Source: Candidatus Methanomethylicia archaeon
GTDB taxonomy: Archaea; Thermoproteota; Methanomethylicia; Culexarchaeales; Culexarchaeaceae
Direction: 5' to 3'
Length of the DNA: 64,000 nt
Assembly: GCA_025058215.1 (NCBI GenBank)
Contig: JANXEO010000001.1
Location: 372,001 to 436,000 of the forward strand
Of the stretch, positions 8,278-17,336 are shown in pieces. Both the position numbers and the translations under genes were made by a program. Position 1 is the first letter of the stretch. The number at the start of each line of letters is the position of its first letter. The notes under the pieces were generated by a model. That model ran no database searches, was not told where the DNA came from, and was given only the letters and a program-made list of their open reading frames with translations.

Positions 8278-9618
8278 ATGGTATTAGAATCTTTAAGTAA
8301 AGCTTTAGGTGATGCAATAAGGAAGATTATTAAAGCTCCGATAGTAGATGAAAAGACATTGAAAGAATTCATAAGAGATATTCAGAGAGCTCTTTTACAA
8401 GCAGATGTAAATGTCAACTTGGTTTTACAAATATCTCAAAATATCGAAAAGAGAATAAAGGAAGAGAAATTACCACCAGGATTTTCTAAAAGAGAATTAC
8501 TACTTAAGATTCTTTACGATGAAATGATTAAGTTGCTTGGTGGTAATATAACTGAAATTGCTACGTTGCCAACTAAAAGGCCATATGTTATTATGCTTGT
8601 TGGTATACAAGGATCTGGAAAAACGACTTCTGCCGCTAAATTAGCATGGTATTATAAGAAGAGGAATTTAAAAGTAAGTTTAGTATGTGCAGATACATAT
8701 CGACCTGGAGCCTACGCACAATTAAAACAATTGGGTGAAAAAATAGGTGTAGAAGTATATTGGGAAGATGCTAGTAATTCTATAGCTATAGCTGTTAATG
8801 GCGTGAAGAAACTTGCTAAAGAAGGTTATGATATTATAATAATTGATACTGCTGGAAGACATAAAGAAGAGAAGAGTTTAATAAATGAAATGCGTGAAAT
8901 AGCTGAAAAGGTAAAACCCAACGAAATAATGATGATTATTGATGCTACAATTGGACAACAAGCATTAATTCAAGCTAAAGCATTTCATGAAGCTACAAAT
9001 ATTGGATCTATATTTTTAACTAAACTTGATGGTTCTGCAAGGGGAGGAGGAGCTTTATCAGCAGTAGCTGCCACTGGAGCTACAATAAAATTCATTGGTG
9101 TTGGAGAGAAAATCGAAGAAATAGAAACTTTTAATCCCCGTAATTTCGTTGGAAGGATATTGGGATTAGGGGATATAGAATCATTAATTGAAAAATTTGA
9201 AGTAGTAGAATATAAACCAAAAGAGGAAGATGTAGAACGCATCTTATCTGGCAAATTAACATTTAATGATCTGTTGATACAATTTAAATCGATCTCAAGT
9301 ATGGGACCATTACACAAATTAATACAATTAATACCTGGATTATCATTAAATCTACCGGAGGAAGCTTTAGAATTATCAAAAGACAAAATAAAAAAGTATA
9401 TTGCTATAATAGAATCTATGACTAAAGAGGAAAGAGATAATCCAGAAATCATTGATAGATCGAGAATACGTAGAATAGCTTTTGGTTCTGGAACATCTAT
9501 TCAAGATGTTGAAGAACTTTTAAATCAATATAAAAATATGAAAAAAATTATGAAAACCTTAAAAAGAAAAACTAAAATGCTTGATTTACTAAAGGGCTTT
9601 AAGGGGTTTAAAACATAA
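8278..9618 (+). CDS. srp54: Signal recognition particle GTPase SRP54
   Basis: SRP54 binds signal sequences and 7S RNA and delivers ribosomes to the FtsY receptor. The N domain spans roughly residues 1-90. The G domain follows with GIQGSGKTT (G1, near 108), DTAGR (G3, near 194), and TKLDGSARGGG (G4 region, near 249). The M domain begins near 310 with FKSISSMGPLHKLIQLIPG and ends with the basic helix RIRRIAFGSGTS and a lysine-rich tail. Its partners SRP19 (41.5 kb) and SRP RNA (18.3 kb) are also in the window. Confidence 0.97.
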   Translation: MVLESLSKALGDAIRKIIKAPIVDEKTLKEFIRDIQRALLQADVNVNLVLQISQNIEKRIKEEKLPPGFSKRELLLKILYDEMIKLLGGNITEIATLPTKRPYVIMLVGIQGSGKTTSAAKLAWYYKKRNLKVSLVCADTYRPGAYAQLKQLGEKIGVEVYWEDASNSIAIAVNGVKKLAKEGYDIIIIDTAGRHKEEKSLINEMREIAEKVKPNEIMMIIDATIGQQALIQAKAFHEATNIGSIFLTKLDGSARGGGALSAVAATGATIKFIGVGEKIEEIETFNPRNFVGRILGLGDIESLIEKFEVVEYKPKEEDVERILSGKLTFNDLLIQFKSISSMGPLHKLIQLIPGLSLNLPEEALELSKDKIKKYIAIIESMTKEERDNPEIIDRSRIRRIAFGSGTSIQDVEELLNQYKNMKKIMKTLKRKTKMLDLLKGFKGFKT

Positions 9619-10184
9619 GAGTTTTCATAGTTAAATTCAATAAAACTATGGAAGAAATGGTAAATGAAGAACCATTTATACTTTCATCTACAGTATACTC
9701 AGCACTGCTTGTCTCGCATGGGATAAGGTCTAATGCAAGGTTAATATTGTATTTTGCTGATTCGAATTACATAGATTTTATCTCTAATAAAATAAGGAAT
9801 GTTAGACCTGATATGCAATCAACTATTGGAATTTTTCGCAAAGTAATACTATTAAAATCTAGGAAAAGGTTGATGAAACCTAGAAAGACTATTAAAATTT
9901 TACCTGGCATATCATATAGGAGTTTAGAGTTCAGCAAATTAATAATAAATTCAGATGGTATTTTCTTTCATGAACCTGAGGGACAAGATATTAGAACTCT
10001 AAAATTTAGTTCAAAATTTAAATTTATAGTATTTTATCCACATGCAAATATATCTGATATTAAAACATTGCTTGAAAAAGGAGCTAAACCAATTAAAGTG
10101 GCACCAAAATATAAATTACCAGGACCAATCATAATGGTGGTTAACAACTATGTAGATAGAGGAGGTGTGAAGAATCACGATTGA
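9615..10184 (+). CDS. trmY: tRNA pseudouridine-54 N1-methyltransferase (TrmY)
   Basis: TrmY is a SPOUT enzyme that methylates N1 of pseudouridine 54 in the tRNA T-loop. Family motifs are VSHGIRSNARLILYF, NVRPDMQSTIG, the block FHEPEGQDIR, and the knot end GPIIMVVNNYVDR. The first ATG is at 9648, but the reading frame stays open back to 9615 and encodes RVFIVKFN. That stretch fits the first beta strand of the fold, which the ATG form would lack. The codon at 9615 is ATA and overlaps the srp54 stop as ATAA, like the usual ATGA coupling. I list 9615, with 9648 as the conventional alternative. Pus10 follows directly and makes the substrate. Confidence 0.85.
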   Translation: MRVFIVKFNKTMEEMVNEEPFILSSTVYSALLVSHGIRSNARLILYFADSNYIDFISNKIRNVRPDMQSTIGIFRKVILLKSRKRLMKPRKTIKILPGISYRSLEFSKLIINSDGIFFHEPEGQDIRTLKFSSKFKFIVFYPHANISDIKTLLEKGAKPIKVAPKYKLPGPIIMVVNNYVDRGGVKNHD

Positions 10185-11511
10185 CATACTAGATACTGCT
10201 ATAAAAATCCTTGAAAAATACCCATTATGTGATAATTGTTTAGGCAGATTTTTTGCTAGATTATGTAGAGGAGTGGAAAATAATGATAGAGGACATTCAA
10301 TAAAGCTAGTATTAACAATGACTGTGCACAACATGTTAAAATTTGAAGATCAGCATGATGCTGCTGTAGAAAATTTAAGGAAATTAGCTATAAATGGATT
10401 TTTCAAACAAGCAGAATATATATTGAAAGAATTAGGTCATGAAATATTAAGTTCTAATAGATGCTATATTTGTAATAATGTTTTTAATAAAATTGATGAA
10501 TATGTAGATAGTATTCTACAAGCAACAAAAGAATATGAATTCAATACTTTCGTTATAGGAACAAAAGTTCCAGCAATCTATATTGAAAGAGAAGATGCAA
10601 TTAGATCTCAATTTAACATTAATACAGGTGAATCATTAAAAGCTGAACTTAATAGATTACTTGGAAGGAAGCTGCAAAGTTTAACTAATAAAAAGGTTTC
10701 GTTTAATAACCCAGAAATAGTTATAGTAGTTGACATAGCTAATAATAATGTGAGTATAGAACCAAAACCATTATTTATTCATGGTAGATATAGAAAGTTA
10801 ATTAAAGGAATACCGCAAACACCATGGTTCTGTAGCAATTGCTGGACAAGAGGATGTTCAAAATGTAATTACACTGGTAAATTATATGAAACTTCAATAT
10901 CTGAATTAATAATCAATCCAATCATAAATATTGTAGGAGGAATTGAAGGAATTTTCCATGGTGCTGGAAGAGAAGATATAGATACTCTAACCCTTGGAAG
11001 TGGGCGGCCATTTATAGTAGAAATAAAGAAACCTAAATTTAGATATATTGACTTAAAAACTCTGGAGAAAATGATTAATGAAAATGCTTGTGGGAAAATA
11101 GAAGTTGAACTAACACATTTCTCAGATAGAAAGGAAGTTAGAAAATTAAAGAGTAGTTCAACTTATGCAAGAAAGGTATATCAAGCCATAATTGAAGTCG
11201 ATAATAAAATAGATGAAAATATACTTAAAAAATTAGAGGAATTTTTTTCAAATAAAGAAGTTAAACAATTTACACCATTACGTGTTTTACATAGAAGAGC
11301 AAACAAACTTAGAATTAAAAAGATCTTTTCTGTGAAAACGGAATTAATAAATGAACAAACATTTAAAGCTACAATAGAATGTCAGGGAGGATTATACATA
11401 AAGGAACTAATAAGTGGTGATAATAATAGAACTATACCAAACTTTTCTCAAATATTGAGTTCTAATGCTAGATGTTTAGATTTATCAGTTATATTTGTAT
11501 CTGAACATTAA
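10174..11511 (+). CDS. pus10: tRNA pseudouridine synthase Pus10
   Basis: Pus10 makes pseudouridine at positions 54 and 55 of archaeal tRNA. A zinc-binding pair CDNC occurs in YPLCDNCLGRFFARLC and is completed by CYICNNVF downstream. A THUMP-like region follows. The catalytic aspartate motif HGAGREDIDTLTLGSGRPF is near residue 270. The conserved CDNC segment lies upstream of the first ordinary start, GTG 10273. No ATG, GTG or TTG exists between the in-frame stop at 10168 and that segment. GGAGGTG at 10161-10167 points to ATC 10174 with a seven-base spacer; ATT 10180 is a second candidate. The gene overlaps trmY. Confidence 0.88.
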   Translation: MTIDILDTAIKILEKYPLCDNCLGRFFARLCRGVENNDRGHSIKLVLTMTVHNMLKFEDQHDAAVENLRKLAINGFFKQAEYILKELGHEILSSNRCYICNNVFNKIDEYVDSILQATKEYEFNTFVIGTKVPAIYIEREDAIRSQFNINTGESLKAELNRLLGRKLQSLTNKKVSFNNPEIVIVVDIANNNVSIEPKPLFIHGRYRKLIKGIPQTPWFCSNCWTRGCSKCNYTGKLYETSISELIINPIINIVGGIEGIFHGAGREDIDTLTLGSGRPFIVEIKKPKFRYIDLKTLEKMINENACGKIEVELTHFSDRKEVRKLKSSSTYARKVYQAIIEVDNKIDENILKKLEEFFSNKEVKQFTPLRVLHRRANKLRIKKIFSVKTELINEQTFKATIECQGGLYIKELISGDNNRTIPNFSQILSSNARCLDLSVIFVSEH

Positions 11512-11575
11512 GCAATGAATATTTATTAATTACTTCACATAAACTTAATTGTAAGTTTTAATTAAGGTGTATGAC

Positions 11576-11878
11576 ATGATAAAACATTCAGTAGGTTATA
11601 GAAGTAGAACTAGGAAGTTATTAAGAAAAGATGTTCGTGAGAAAGGTATTATCCCCATAAGTAGAGTAATTTATCCATATAAAGAGGGGGATAAAGTAGC
11701 GATAACGATAAATCCAAGTGTTCATAAAGGAATGCCTCATAGACGTTATCATGGTAAAATCGGTATAATTATTGGTCGTAGGGGTAAAGCATACATGATA
11801 AAGGTTAATCTTGGTGATAAAGAAAAACTAATCATAACTAGACCAGAACATATCAAACCGGTAGTGACGACTTCTTAG
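11576..11878 (+). CDS. Ribosomal protein L21e
   Basis: This is a large-subunit ribosomal protein found in archaea and eukaryotes. The N-terminal signature HSVGYRSRTRKLLRKDVREKG and the SH3-like core with GKIGIIIGRRGKAY are clear. ATG 11576 is chosen because GGTG lies six bases upstream and family members begin M-(K/V)-(K/R)-x-x-G-Y-R; a GTG three codons earlier is less likely. It starts the conserved archaeal run L21e-RpoF-DUF655-KsgA-HemK. Confidence 0.96.
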   Translation: MIKHSVGYRSRTRKLLRKDVREKGIIPISRVIYPYKEGDKVAITINPSVHKGMPHRRYHGKIGIIIGRRGKAYMIKVNLGDKEKLIITRPEHIKPVVTTS

Positions 11879-11885
11879 GAAGGTG

Positions 11886-12230
11886 ATGAATATACCTAGA
11901 CAACAAATTGAGAAAAAGGAAATACCATATTCTGCTGTCAGAGATTTATTGCAGAAAAGAAAGTTAAGTGATGAAAATCTAACTGATCTGCAAAATTTAA
12001 CTCTGAATGTTGTTTCCCGATTATCTAAAATTAGTACTGAAAAAGCGGAAGCATTAATAAATAAGTTAATGAATGAATTCAATATTTCTAGATTTACTGC
12101 GGTTCAAATAGTAAATATTTTGCCGAAGAATATAGATGAATTAAGAACATTACTTGTAAGTGAAGAAGGAAATAGAATATTCTTATCAGCAGAATTACAA
12201 AAGATGCTTTCTATAATAAAAAGCTTCTAA
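11886..12230 (+). CDS. rpoF: RNA polymerase subunit F (Rpb4 homologue)
   Basis: RpoF forms the stalk of archaeal RNA polymerase with RpoE. The protein is 114 residues and largely helical. It has the typical closing HRDC-like segment NEFNISRFTAVQIVNILPKNIDELRTLL. ATG 11886 overlaps the ribosome-binding site region AGGAAGGTG at normal distance. Its place between L21e and DUF655 is a strongly conserved archaeal order and supports the call for this weakly conserved subunit. Confidence 0.92.
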   Translation: MNIPRQQIEKKEIPYSAVRDLLQKRKLSDENLTDLQNLTLNVVSRLSKISTEKAEALINKLMNEFNISRFTAVQIVNILPKNIDELRTLLVSEEGNRIFLSAELQKMLSIIKSF

Positions 12231-12276
12231 TTTAATTTCTATAGTAAGTGTATAAGTACAATTGTTAGGTGTTTTT

Positions 12277-12864
12277 ATGAGTTACACTAGTAAAAGTAAA
12301 GAGAGATCTGAAACTACATATTATGAAGATTATGCCTATGTGCTTGATTTCTTACCTTATGGACATCCACTTGCAGAAAAGACATTACTAAGAAGTGAAC
12401 CCATTGCGCAAGTTATTGGTAAAAATTTTTTCATATTATTAGAAGTAGCTGTTAGACCAGGAATATATTTAGCACCAAGAGAACTCGTATATATAGGTAG
12501 AGGAATACGAGACAAAATCTTACGTATTAGACGTAAGATAAATTATGAAGATCTAACTATTGCAGCTAAAGATGAATTATCGAATGTAATAGAGGTTATA
12601 GTTACAGAAAATGAAAAGAGATTTGTAGAGTTTTTTAATACTGCTGGTTCCCTAACAACTAGACTTCATACTCTACAATTATTGCCAGGGATTGGAAAGA
12701 AACATTTATGGGATATACTTGAAGAAAGGAAGAAGAAACCTTTTGAAAATTTTGAAGAAATAAAGTTAAGGGTTAGAATATCGGATCCTAAAAAGTTAAT
12801 AGTAAAGCGAATAATATCAGAGTTAATGAGAGAAGATAAATATAGACTTTTTGTTAAAGGATGA
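12277..12864 (+). CDS. DUF655 family protein, probable helix-hairpin-helix nucleic-acid binder
   Basis: DUF655 proteins are archaeal, of unproven function, and usually sit next to RpoF and KsgA as here. An OB-like N-terminal half begins with EDYAYVLDFLPYGHPL. The C-terminal half has the helix-hairpin-helix motif LQLLPGIGKKHLWDILEER near residues 134-152. The family is suspected to bind RNA or DNA in translation or rRNA processing. GGTG five bases upstream selects ATG 12277. The end overlaps ksgA by four bases. Confidence 0.9.
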   Translation: MSYTSKSKERSETTYYEDYAYVLDFLPYGHPLAEKTLLRSEPIAQVIGKNFFILLEVAVRPGIYLAPRELVYIGRGIRDKILRIRRKINYEDLTIAAKDELSNVIEVIVTENEKRFVEFFNTAGSLTTRLHTLQLLPGIGKKHLWDILEERKKKPFENFEEIKLRVRISDPKKLIVKRIISELMREDKYRLFVKG

Positions 12865-13727
12865 ATAATATGAGTTTATTAAATGAGGTTAAAGTAATTC
12901 TTAAACAATATAATATTAAACCGAGAAAGAGATTAGGTCAAAATTTTATGATATCTCTAAAATCTATAATGAATATGATAGAATTTGCAAAAATAAGTAA
13001 AGAAGAAGTAGTGTTGGAAATAGGAGCTGGACTTGGATTATTGACTAAGAGAATAGCTGAAAGAGCTAGAAAAGTTATAGCAATTGAAATAGATAGAAAA
13101 CTTTTACGAGTACTCGAAGATGTTTTAAAAGATTTTGATAATGTAGAAATAATACATGCTGATATATTGAAATTTAAAATAACAGAGGAAATAGACAAAA
13201 TAGTTTCTAATGTTCCATTTAATATTTCTTCACCACTACTCTTTAAATTGGCAAAAGAAAATTTCTTCAAAGAAGCTATTTTAACTTTTCAAAAAGAGTT
13301 TGTTGATAGAATGCTCGCAGAACCTGGTTCAGCAGATTATGGTAGATTAAGTGTTACTTCAAGATTCTTCTTCGATATAGAATTTCTAGGCGTAATTCCA
13401 AGGAGTTGTTTTTATCCACCTCCAGAGGTAGATACATCAATAATAAAATTGATTCCAAGAAGAAAATATCCTCAAAGTCCAGTTGATGATATATTTTTAA
13501 CTTTAACGCAATTCATATTCAATAGGAAAAATAGGAAACTTAAGAACACGCTATTGAAATTCTTCGAAGTACAAAAAATGCCAATTAATATTCAAAATGA
13601 AATATTAAGTAAAATAACATTTTTAGATACTAGAGTTATAGATTTAAACATGTACGATATTTATAATGTAGCTTTACAAATTTACAATAGTTACTATAAA
13701 AATAATTCTAGAAATATTATGTTATGA
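12861..13727 (+). CDS. ksgA: 16S rRNA adenine dimethyltransferase KsgA/Dim1
   Basis: KsgA dimethylates two adjacent adenosines near the 3' end of 16S rRNA and acts as a late ribosome-assembly checkpoint. Visible motifs are RKRLGQNFM at residues 22-30, motif I LEIGAGLGLLT near 53, the acidic EIDRKL near 77, and the catalytic NVPFNISSPLL near 117. The C-terminal basic helical domain includes FNRKNRKLKNTL. ATG 12870 is a possible alternative start. Adjacent genes overlap by four bases on both sides. Confidence 0.95.
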   Translation: MNNMSLLNEVKVILKQYNIKPRKRLGQNFMISLKSIMNMIEFAKISKEEVVLEIGAGLGLLTKRIAERARKVIAIEIDRKLLRVLEDVLKDFDNVEIIHADILKFKITEEIDKIVSNVPFNISSPLLFKLAKENFFKEAILTFQKEFVDRMLAEPGSADYGRLSVTSRFFFDIEFLGVIPRSCFYPPPEVDTSIIKLIPRRKYPQSPVDDIFLTLTQFIFNRKNRKLKNTLLKFFEVQKMPINIQNEILSKITFLDTRVIDLNMYDIYNVALQIYNSYYKNNSRNIML

Positions 13728-14353
13728 TGAAAGAGAGAAAAGTAAACATATGTGGAATTGATGTAATTGTTTTTCCAAAAGTATATTTTCCATCAGATGA
13801 TACGTACATGCTAGTGGATGTTATAAATTCACTTGATAGAAATTATGGTTGTGGTCTTGATCTTGGATGTGGATGTGGTATATTAACCCTACTATTATCA
13901 AAAATATGTAAACAGGTTATCGCAATAGACATAAATAGTATAGCTGTTAAAAACACATGGTATAATGCAAAATTAAACTTTCTTTCAAAGAAGATCCATG
14001 TAATTGTAGGTGATTTAATTAATCCAATTAAACGTGCACCAATATTTGATATAATAGTTTTTAACCCACCGTATTTGCCAGCTAGCGAGTATGATAAATA
14101 TCTATTTGAAGAAGAAAAATTAAGTTTATGTGGCGGTCCCAATGGTAGGATTATAATAGACAGATTCTTAAATGAATTTTCAAGTATAATTAAGAACTTC
14201 AGTGAAGTATTTATACTTCAATCATCTCTTTCAAATCATATGAAAACTATAGAAAAACTAATAAATCTAGGTTTTAATGTTTCAATAGTTTTCGAGAAAA
14301 AATTCTTTTATGAAAAATTGTATTTATTTAAAGTGACGAAAAATGATTGTTAA
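13724..14353 (+). CDS. HemK-like protein N5-glutamine methyltransferase (Mtq2/N6AMT1 type)
   Basis: The short form without an N-terminal helical domain matches the archaeal and eukaryotic Mtq2 enzymes, which methylate the GGQ glutamine of release factor aRF1. The start of the fold reads FPSDDTYMLVD, motif I is LDLGCGCGILT (near residue 45), and the catalytic NPPYLP lies near residue 111. The GGPNGR motif follows. These enzymes work with a Trm112 subunit, and a Trm112-like gene is present at 55111-55506. The ATGATGA overlap with ksgA suggests coupling. Confidence 0.9.
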   Translation: MMKERKVNICGIDVIVFPKVYFPSDDTYMLVDVINSLDRNYGCGLDLGCGCGILTLLLSKICKQVIAIDINSIAVKNTWYNAKLNFLSKKIHVIVGDLINPIKRAPIFDIIVFNPPYLPASEYDKYLFEEEKLSLCGGPNGRIIIDRFLNEFSSIIKNFSEVFILQSSLSNHMKTIEKLINLGFNVSIVFEKKFFYEKLYLFKVTKNDC

Positions 14354-15068
14354 GAAAAACATATATGTAATTCTTGTAGAACCAGAATACCCAGCAAATG
14401 TAGGTTTTGTTGCAAGATGTATGATGAATTTTGATTTTGAACACCTCATATTAATAAATCCAAAATGTGAAATAAATGAAGCATACATATATTCAGCTCA
14501 TGCTAGAAATATACTGGAAAAAGCTGTAATATTAAGGGAGATAGATGATTTAAAAGATTTCTTAGATTTCTTAATAGGTACAACAAGTAAAGCAGGTCAT
14601 GATTATAACGTTCAAAGAATGGCAATAACCCCAAAAATGCTAACTAATACAATTAATGATGTTTATGGCAATATTGGATTAATGTTTGGTAGAGAAAGTA
14701 TTGGTCTTAAAAATGAAGAATTACGTTTATGTGATTTAATAGTAACTATACCTGCAAGTAGAAAGTATGCAGCATTAAATTTAAGTCATGCAGTTGCAAT
14801 AATACTTTACGAAATATTTTTATCAAATGGAAATCTTCAAGGGAAAGTTGGTTTTAGAGAAGCTTCCTTAGTAGAAAAAGAGAAACTACAAGAATATTTT
14901 GATAAAATACTGGATGTCTTAAATTATCCTATTCATCGTAAAGAGAGAGCTTCTATTGTTTTTAAACGTATTATTGGTAGATCTTTTATATCTGGTAGAG
15001 AAGCTTTCATCATAATGGGCGCTTTAAGGCGTATACTACTACAATTAACTAATAGGATTACTGATTGA
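14343..15068 (+). CDS. trmJ: tRNA 2'-O-methyltransferase TrmJ (SpoU/SPOUT family)
   Basis: TrmJ methylates the ribose at position 32 of tRNAs, using SAM and a trefoil knot. The N-terminal motif EPEYPANVGFVARCMMNF contains the catalytic arginine. Motif 2 reads GLMFGRESIGLKNEEL (near residue 115), and motif 3 reads IPASRKYAALNLSHAVAI (near residue 140). A C-terminal helical dimerisation part with RRILLQL matches the archaeal form. It overlaps the HemK-like gene by 11 bases and ends a long run of co-oriented RNA-function genes. Confidence 0.93.
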   Translation: MIVKKNIYVILVEPEYPANVGFVARCMMNFDFEHLILINPKCEINEAYIYSAHARNILEKAVILREIDDLKDFLDFLIGTTSKAGHDYNVQRMAITPKMLTNTINDVYGNIGLMFGRESIGLKNEELRLCDLIVTIPASRKYAALNLSHAVAIILYEIFLSNGNLQGKVGFREASLVEKEKLQEYFDKILDVLNYPIHRKERASIVFKRIIGRSFISGREAFIIMGALRRILLQLTNRITD

Positions 15069-15335
15069 TTATGAAATCAATTCAGTTATTAATGCAAGTA
15101 ATATTCCACCATACACTAACCTTTTAGCATAATACTTTTGAATATTCATACACCATAATATCATACCTATTATTATCATTGAAGAATAAGATGCCCTACT
15201 AATAGTTAATGCAGTATCCTTTAATATTGAAATAATCCATATAATGTTTTCTTCAACTCTCTTTAACCAATTAAATATTATTTCTCTAAATTTTTCTTCT
15301 AATCCTTCAGTTAAATTAATAATAGTTATTACCAT
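15069..15335 (-). CDS. Small membrane protein, unrecognised
   Basis: The frame encodes 88 residues with two predicted membrane segments (SMIIIGMILWCMNI and LVYGGILLALITELI) after an amphipathic N-terminal third rich in charged residues (EGLEEKFREIIFNWLKRVEEN). I do not recognise the family. It lies tail to tail with trmJ and would be read in the same direction as the nucleotidyltransferase gene to its right. A GTTTAAA-like element just before the ATG could be part of a promoter. The frame fills an otherwise empty gap and has natural codon use, so I think it is real. Confidence 0.55.
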   Translation of the reverse strand: MVITIINLTEGLEEKFREIIFNWLKRVEENIIWIISILKDTALTISRASYSSMIIIGMILWCMNIQKYYAKRLVYGGILLALITELIS

Positions 15336-15363
15336 TCCATTTTAAACATTTGTAATTAGATAT

Positions 15364-16068
15364 TTAAAGTCTGGACCTTCTCTTAATAGCAGGATCTCTA
15401 TCTAAAATTCTTTTAAAAACTTCTTCAAAATTCTCATTAGGTGCAAGTACATACTTTAAATAAACACCAGTTCTGCCAATTTCATCGCGTCTAATCAACA
15501 CACGTTCTCTTTCCTTCACAATATCTATTGAAACACCTAAAACTTTTGCAACATATTCTTCCCTACCTACTATTGGCGTTTCAATATGACCAAATTCAGT
15601 TGGTTCTATAAGTAAAAGTTTCTTTGAAACACCAGGTTTCCTCCTACCATCTATTATATCATTTAAATCTGCTTCACCTCCAAATCTATAAAATTCCCTT
15701 TCTAATTTTCTCATTTCCATCATTGGAAATGTGATAATTATATTATCTACAAATTTAAAATGTGCTTTAACTACATGAAGAGGTGTTGCTTGAGTGATCT
15801 CCCTACTAAGTACATCCAATTTTAAACTTTCTATAGCTAACTCAACTTTATATGATGATATTGTATACGGAATTAATATATCAATATCACTATTTCTATG
15901 TACATCACCTCTAGCTATACTTCCATGAACAATACAATTTATTCCATTAACCGCTAATACCTCCATAATCCTTCTAGTTTTCTCCCTTAAATTATGAAAA
16001 AGTTTCCAATGTTCTTGACTATACACTACTTCTCTTGAATCTCCTTTAATCACTACTTTCTCTCTCAT
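15364..16068 (-). CDS. Minimal nucleotidyltransferase-fold protein
   Basis: The protein has the pol-beta-type nucleotidyltransferase signature HGSIARGDVHRNSDIDIL near residues 47-64, which is GSx(n)DxD. A long conserved C-terminal part follows, including IEPTEFGHIETPIVGREEY and RRDEIGRTGVYLKYVLAP. Archaeal relatives of about 230-240 residues are uncharacterised. They are probably regulators or tRNA/protein nucleotidyltransferases rather than CCA-adding enzymes. ATG 16068 is chosen because longer forms would run into the divergent site-2 protease gene and begin with an unlike, hydrophobic stretch. Confidence 0.8.
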   Translation of the reverse strand: MREKVVIKGDSREVVYSQEHWKLFHNLREKTRRIMEVLAVNGINCIVHGSIARGDVHRNSDIDILIPYTISSYKVELAIESLKLDVLSREITQATPLHVVKAHFKFVDNIIITFPMMEMRKLEREFYRFGGEADLNDIIDGRRKPGVSKKLLLIEPTEFGHIETPIVGREEYVAKVLGVSIDIVKERERVLIRRDEIGRTGVYLKYVLAPNENFEEVFKRILDRDPAIKRRSRL

Positions 16069-16129
16069 ATTTTCTTCAAGAAAATTTATTTTATAGTTAC
16101 TGTTAAGTTTTTGTTTGGTTGAGAATAAT

Positions 16130-17332
16130 ATGTATAGTGATTTCGCAATGTTCATAATATATGTAATAGTTTTTTGGATAATTTTGTATATCATATACAA
16201 GAAATTAAGGCTTGACCGTTTCAACATTGAATTCAAATCATATGTATTAGTTATGTGGAGAACAAAAAAACTTAATAATGTAATTTATACTATTGCTACA
16301 AGCTTCAGAAAGTTTTGGAAAATATTATTCACAATAGGCATATTCCTAGCTATTGGTAAAATATGTTTCACTTTAAACTTTCTTATTAATAACGTAGTTT
16401 CATACTTAACAAGAAAAGTCGTAATGCAACCAGTTGTTCCATTAATTCCAGGTTTTACAATTTCAACTAGCTCTATACATTATTTCTTGCTTTCAGTAAT
16501 AGCAGTTTTCATCATTCATGAATTTGCACATGGAATTGCAGCTATCGTTGAAAAACTAAATATAAAGAGTATAGGTGTATTCTTAGCTTTATTCATTGGT
16601 GGTGGTTTTGTAGAATTGGATGAAAATGAATTGTCTTCAGCTAATTTAATTTCAAAACTTAGAGTTCTAGCCTCCGGATCTACAGCTAATCTAATAACTG
16701 GAATACTTGCTATTTTAATTATTACAAATTTTACACTTGCAATATCCCCTTTTTATGGTTCCTCATCAGGAGTTATAGTTGTTGAAGTTATTGAAAATTC
16801 ACCTGCAAAGATTTATGGTATAAAACCGGGAGACATAATATTTAAGATCAATGGTATTGAGATAATTAACTCTTCGGAATTTTCTAATGTTTTAAGTGGT
16901 ATACGTCCAAATTCATTAGTTATATTAACTACAGCTCGTGGAGATATAGAAGTTATTGGTGGTAGCCATCCAAACAATCCATTAAGGGTTTTTTTAGGTA
17001 TTCGAGTATTCAATTATCACCCGCCTAAATTTCTACCATACATATTTACACCGGATTTACCTTACCACTATTATAATTTCCTAAATTGGTTTCAAGTAAT
17101 TTCTATAAGTGCTGCATTAATAAACATGCTTCCAATACAGTTTTTTGATGGTGGTAGATTTTTCGATGTTCTACTCAATAATAGTAGATTAAGTCTAATA
17201 ACTATTAGTATTAGAGGACAAAAAGTGAATTTTAGTAGGGTAATATTAGAAACTCTAAAGTTTTTATCTTTAACACTTTTAATTCTAAACATTTCTCAAT
17301 CAATGTTACTTGGAAATATGTTATTGAGGTGA
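16130..17332 (+). CDS. Site-2 protease family membrane metalloprotease with PDZ domain
   Basis: This is an intramembrane zinc protease of the M50 family. Membrane segments flank the catalytic HEFAHG motif near residue 130. A PDZ domain (near residues 205-290) has GVIVVEVIENSPAKIYGIKPGD, given here in two parts: VIVVEVIENSPA and GIKPGDIIFKING. The third metal ligand lies in NMLPIQFFDGGRFFD near residue 325. Archaeal members cleave membrane-bound factors, but the substrate is unknown. ATG 16130 follows GGTTGAG; a TTG five codons earlier is possible. It is divergent from the nucleotidyltransferase gene and four bases before ncsA. Confidence 0.92.
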   Translation: MYSDFAMFIIYVIVFWIILYIIYKKLRLDRFNIEFKSYVLVMWRTKKLNNVIYTIATSFRKFWKILFTIGIFLAIGKICFTLNFLINNVVSYLTRKVVMQPVVPLIPGFTISTSSIHYFLLSVIAVFIIHEFAHGIAAIVEKLNIKSIGVFLALFIGGGFVELDENELSSANLISKLRVLASGSTANLITGILAILIITNFTLAISPFYGSSSGVIVVEVIENSPAKIYGIKPGDIIFKINGIEIINSSEFSNVLSGIRPNSLVILTTARGDIEVIGGSHPNNPLRVFLGIRVFNYHPPKFLPYIFTPDLPYHYYNFLNWFQVISISAALINMLPIQFFDGGRFFDVLLNNSRLSLITISIRGQKVNFSRVILETLKFLSLTLLILNISQSMLLGNMLLR

Positions 17333-17336
17333 CCGT

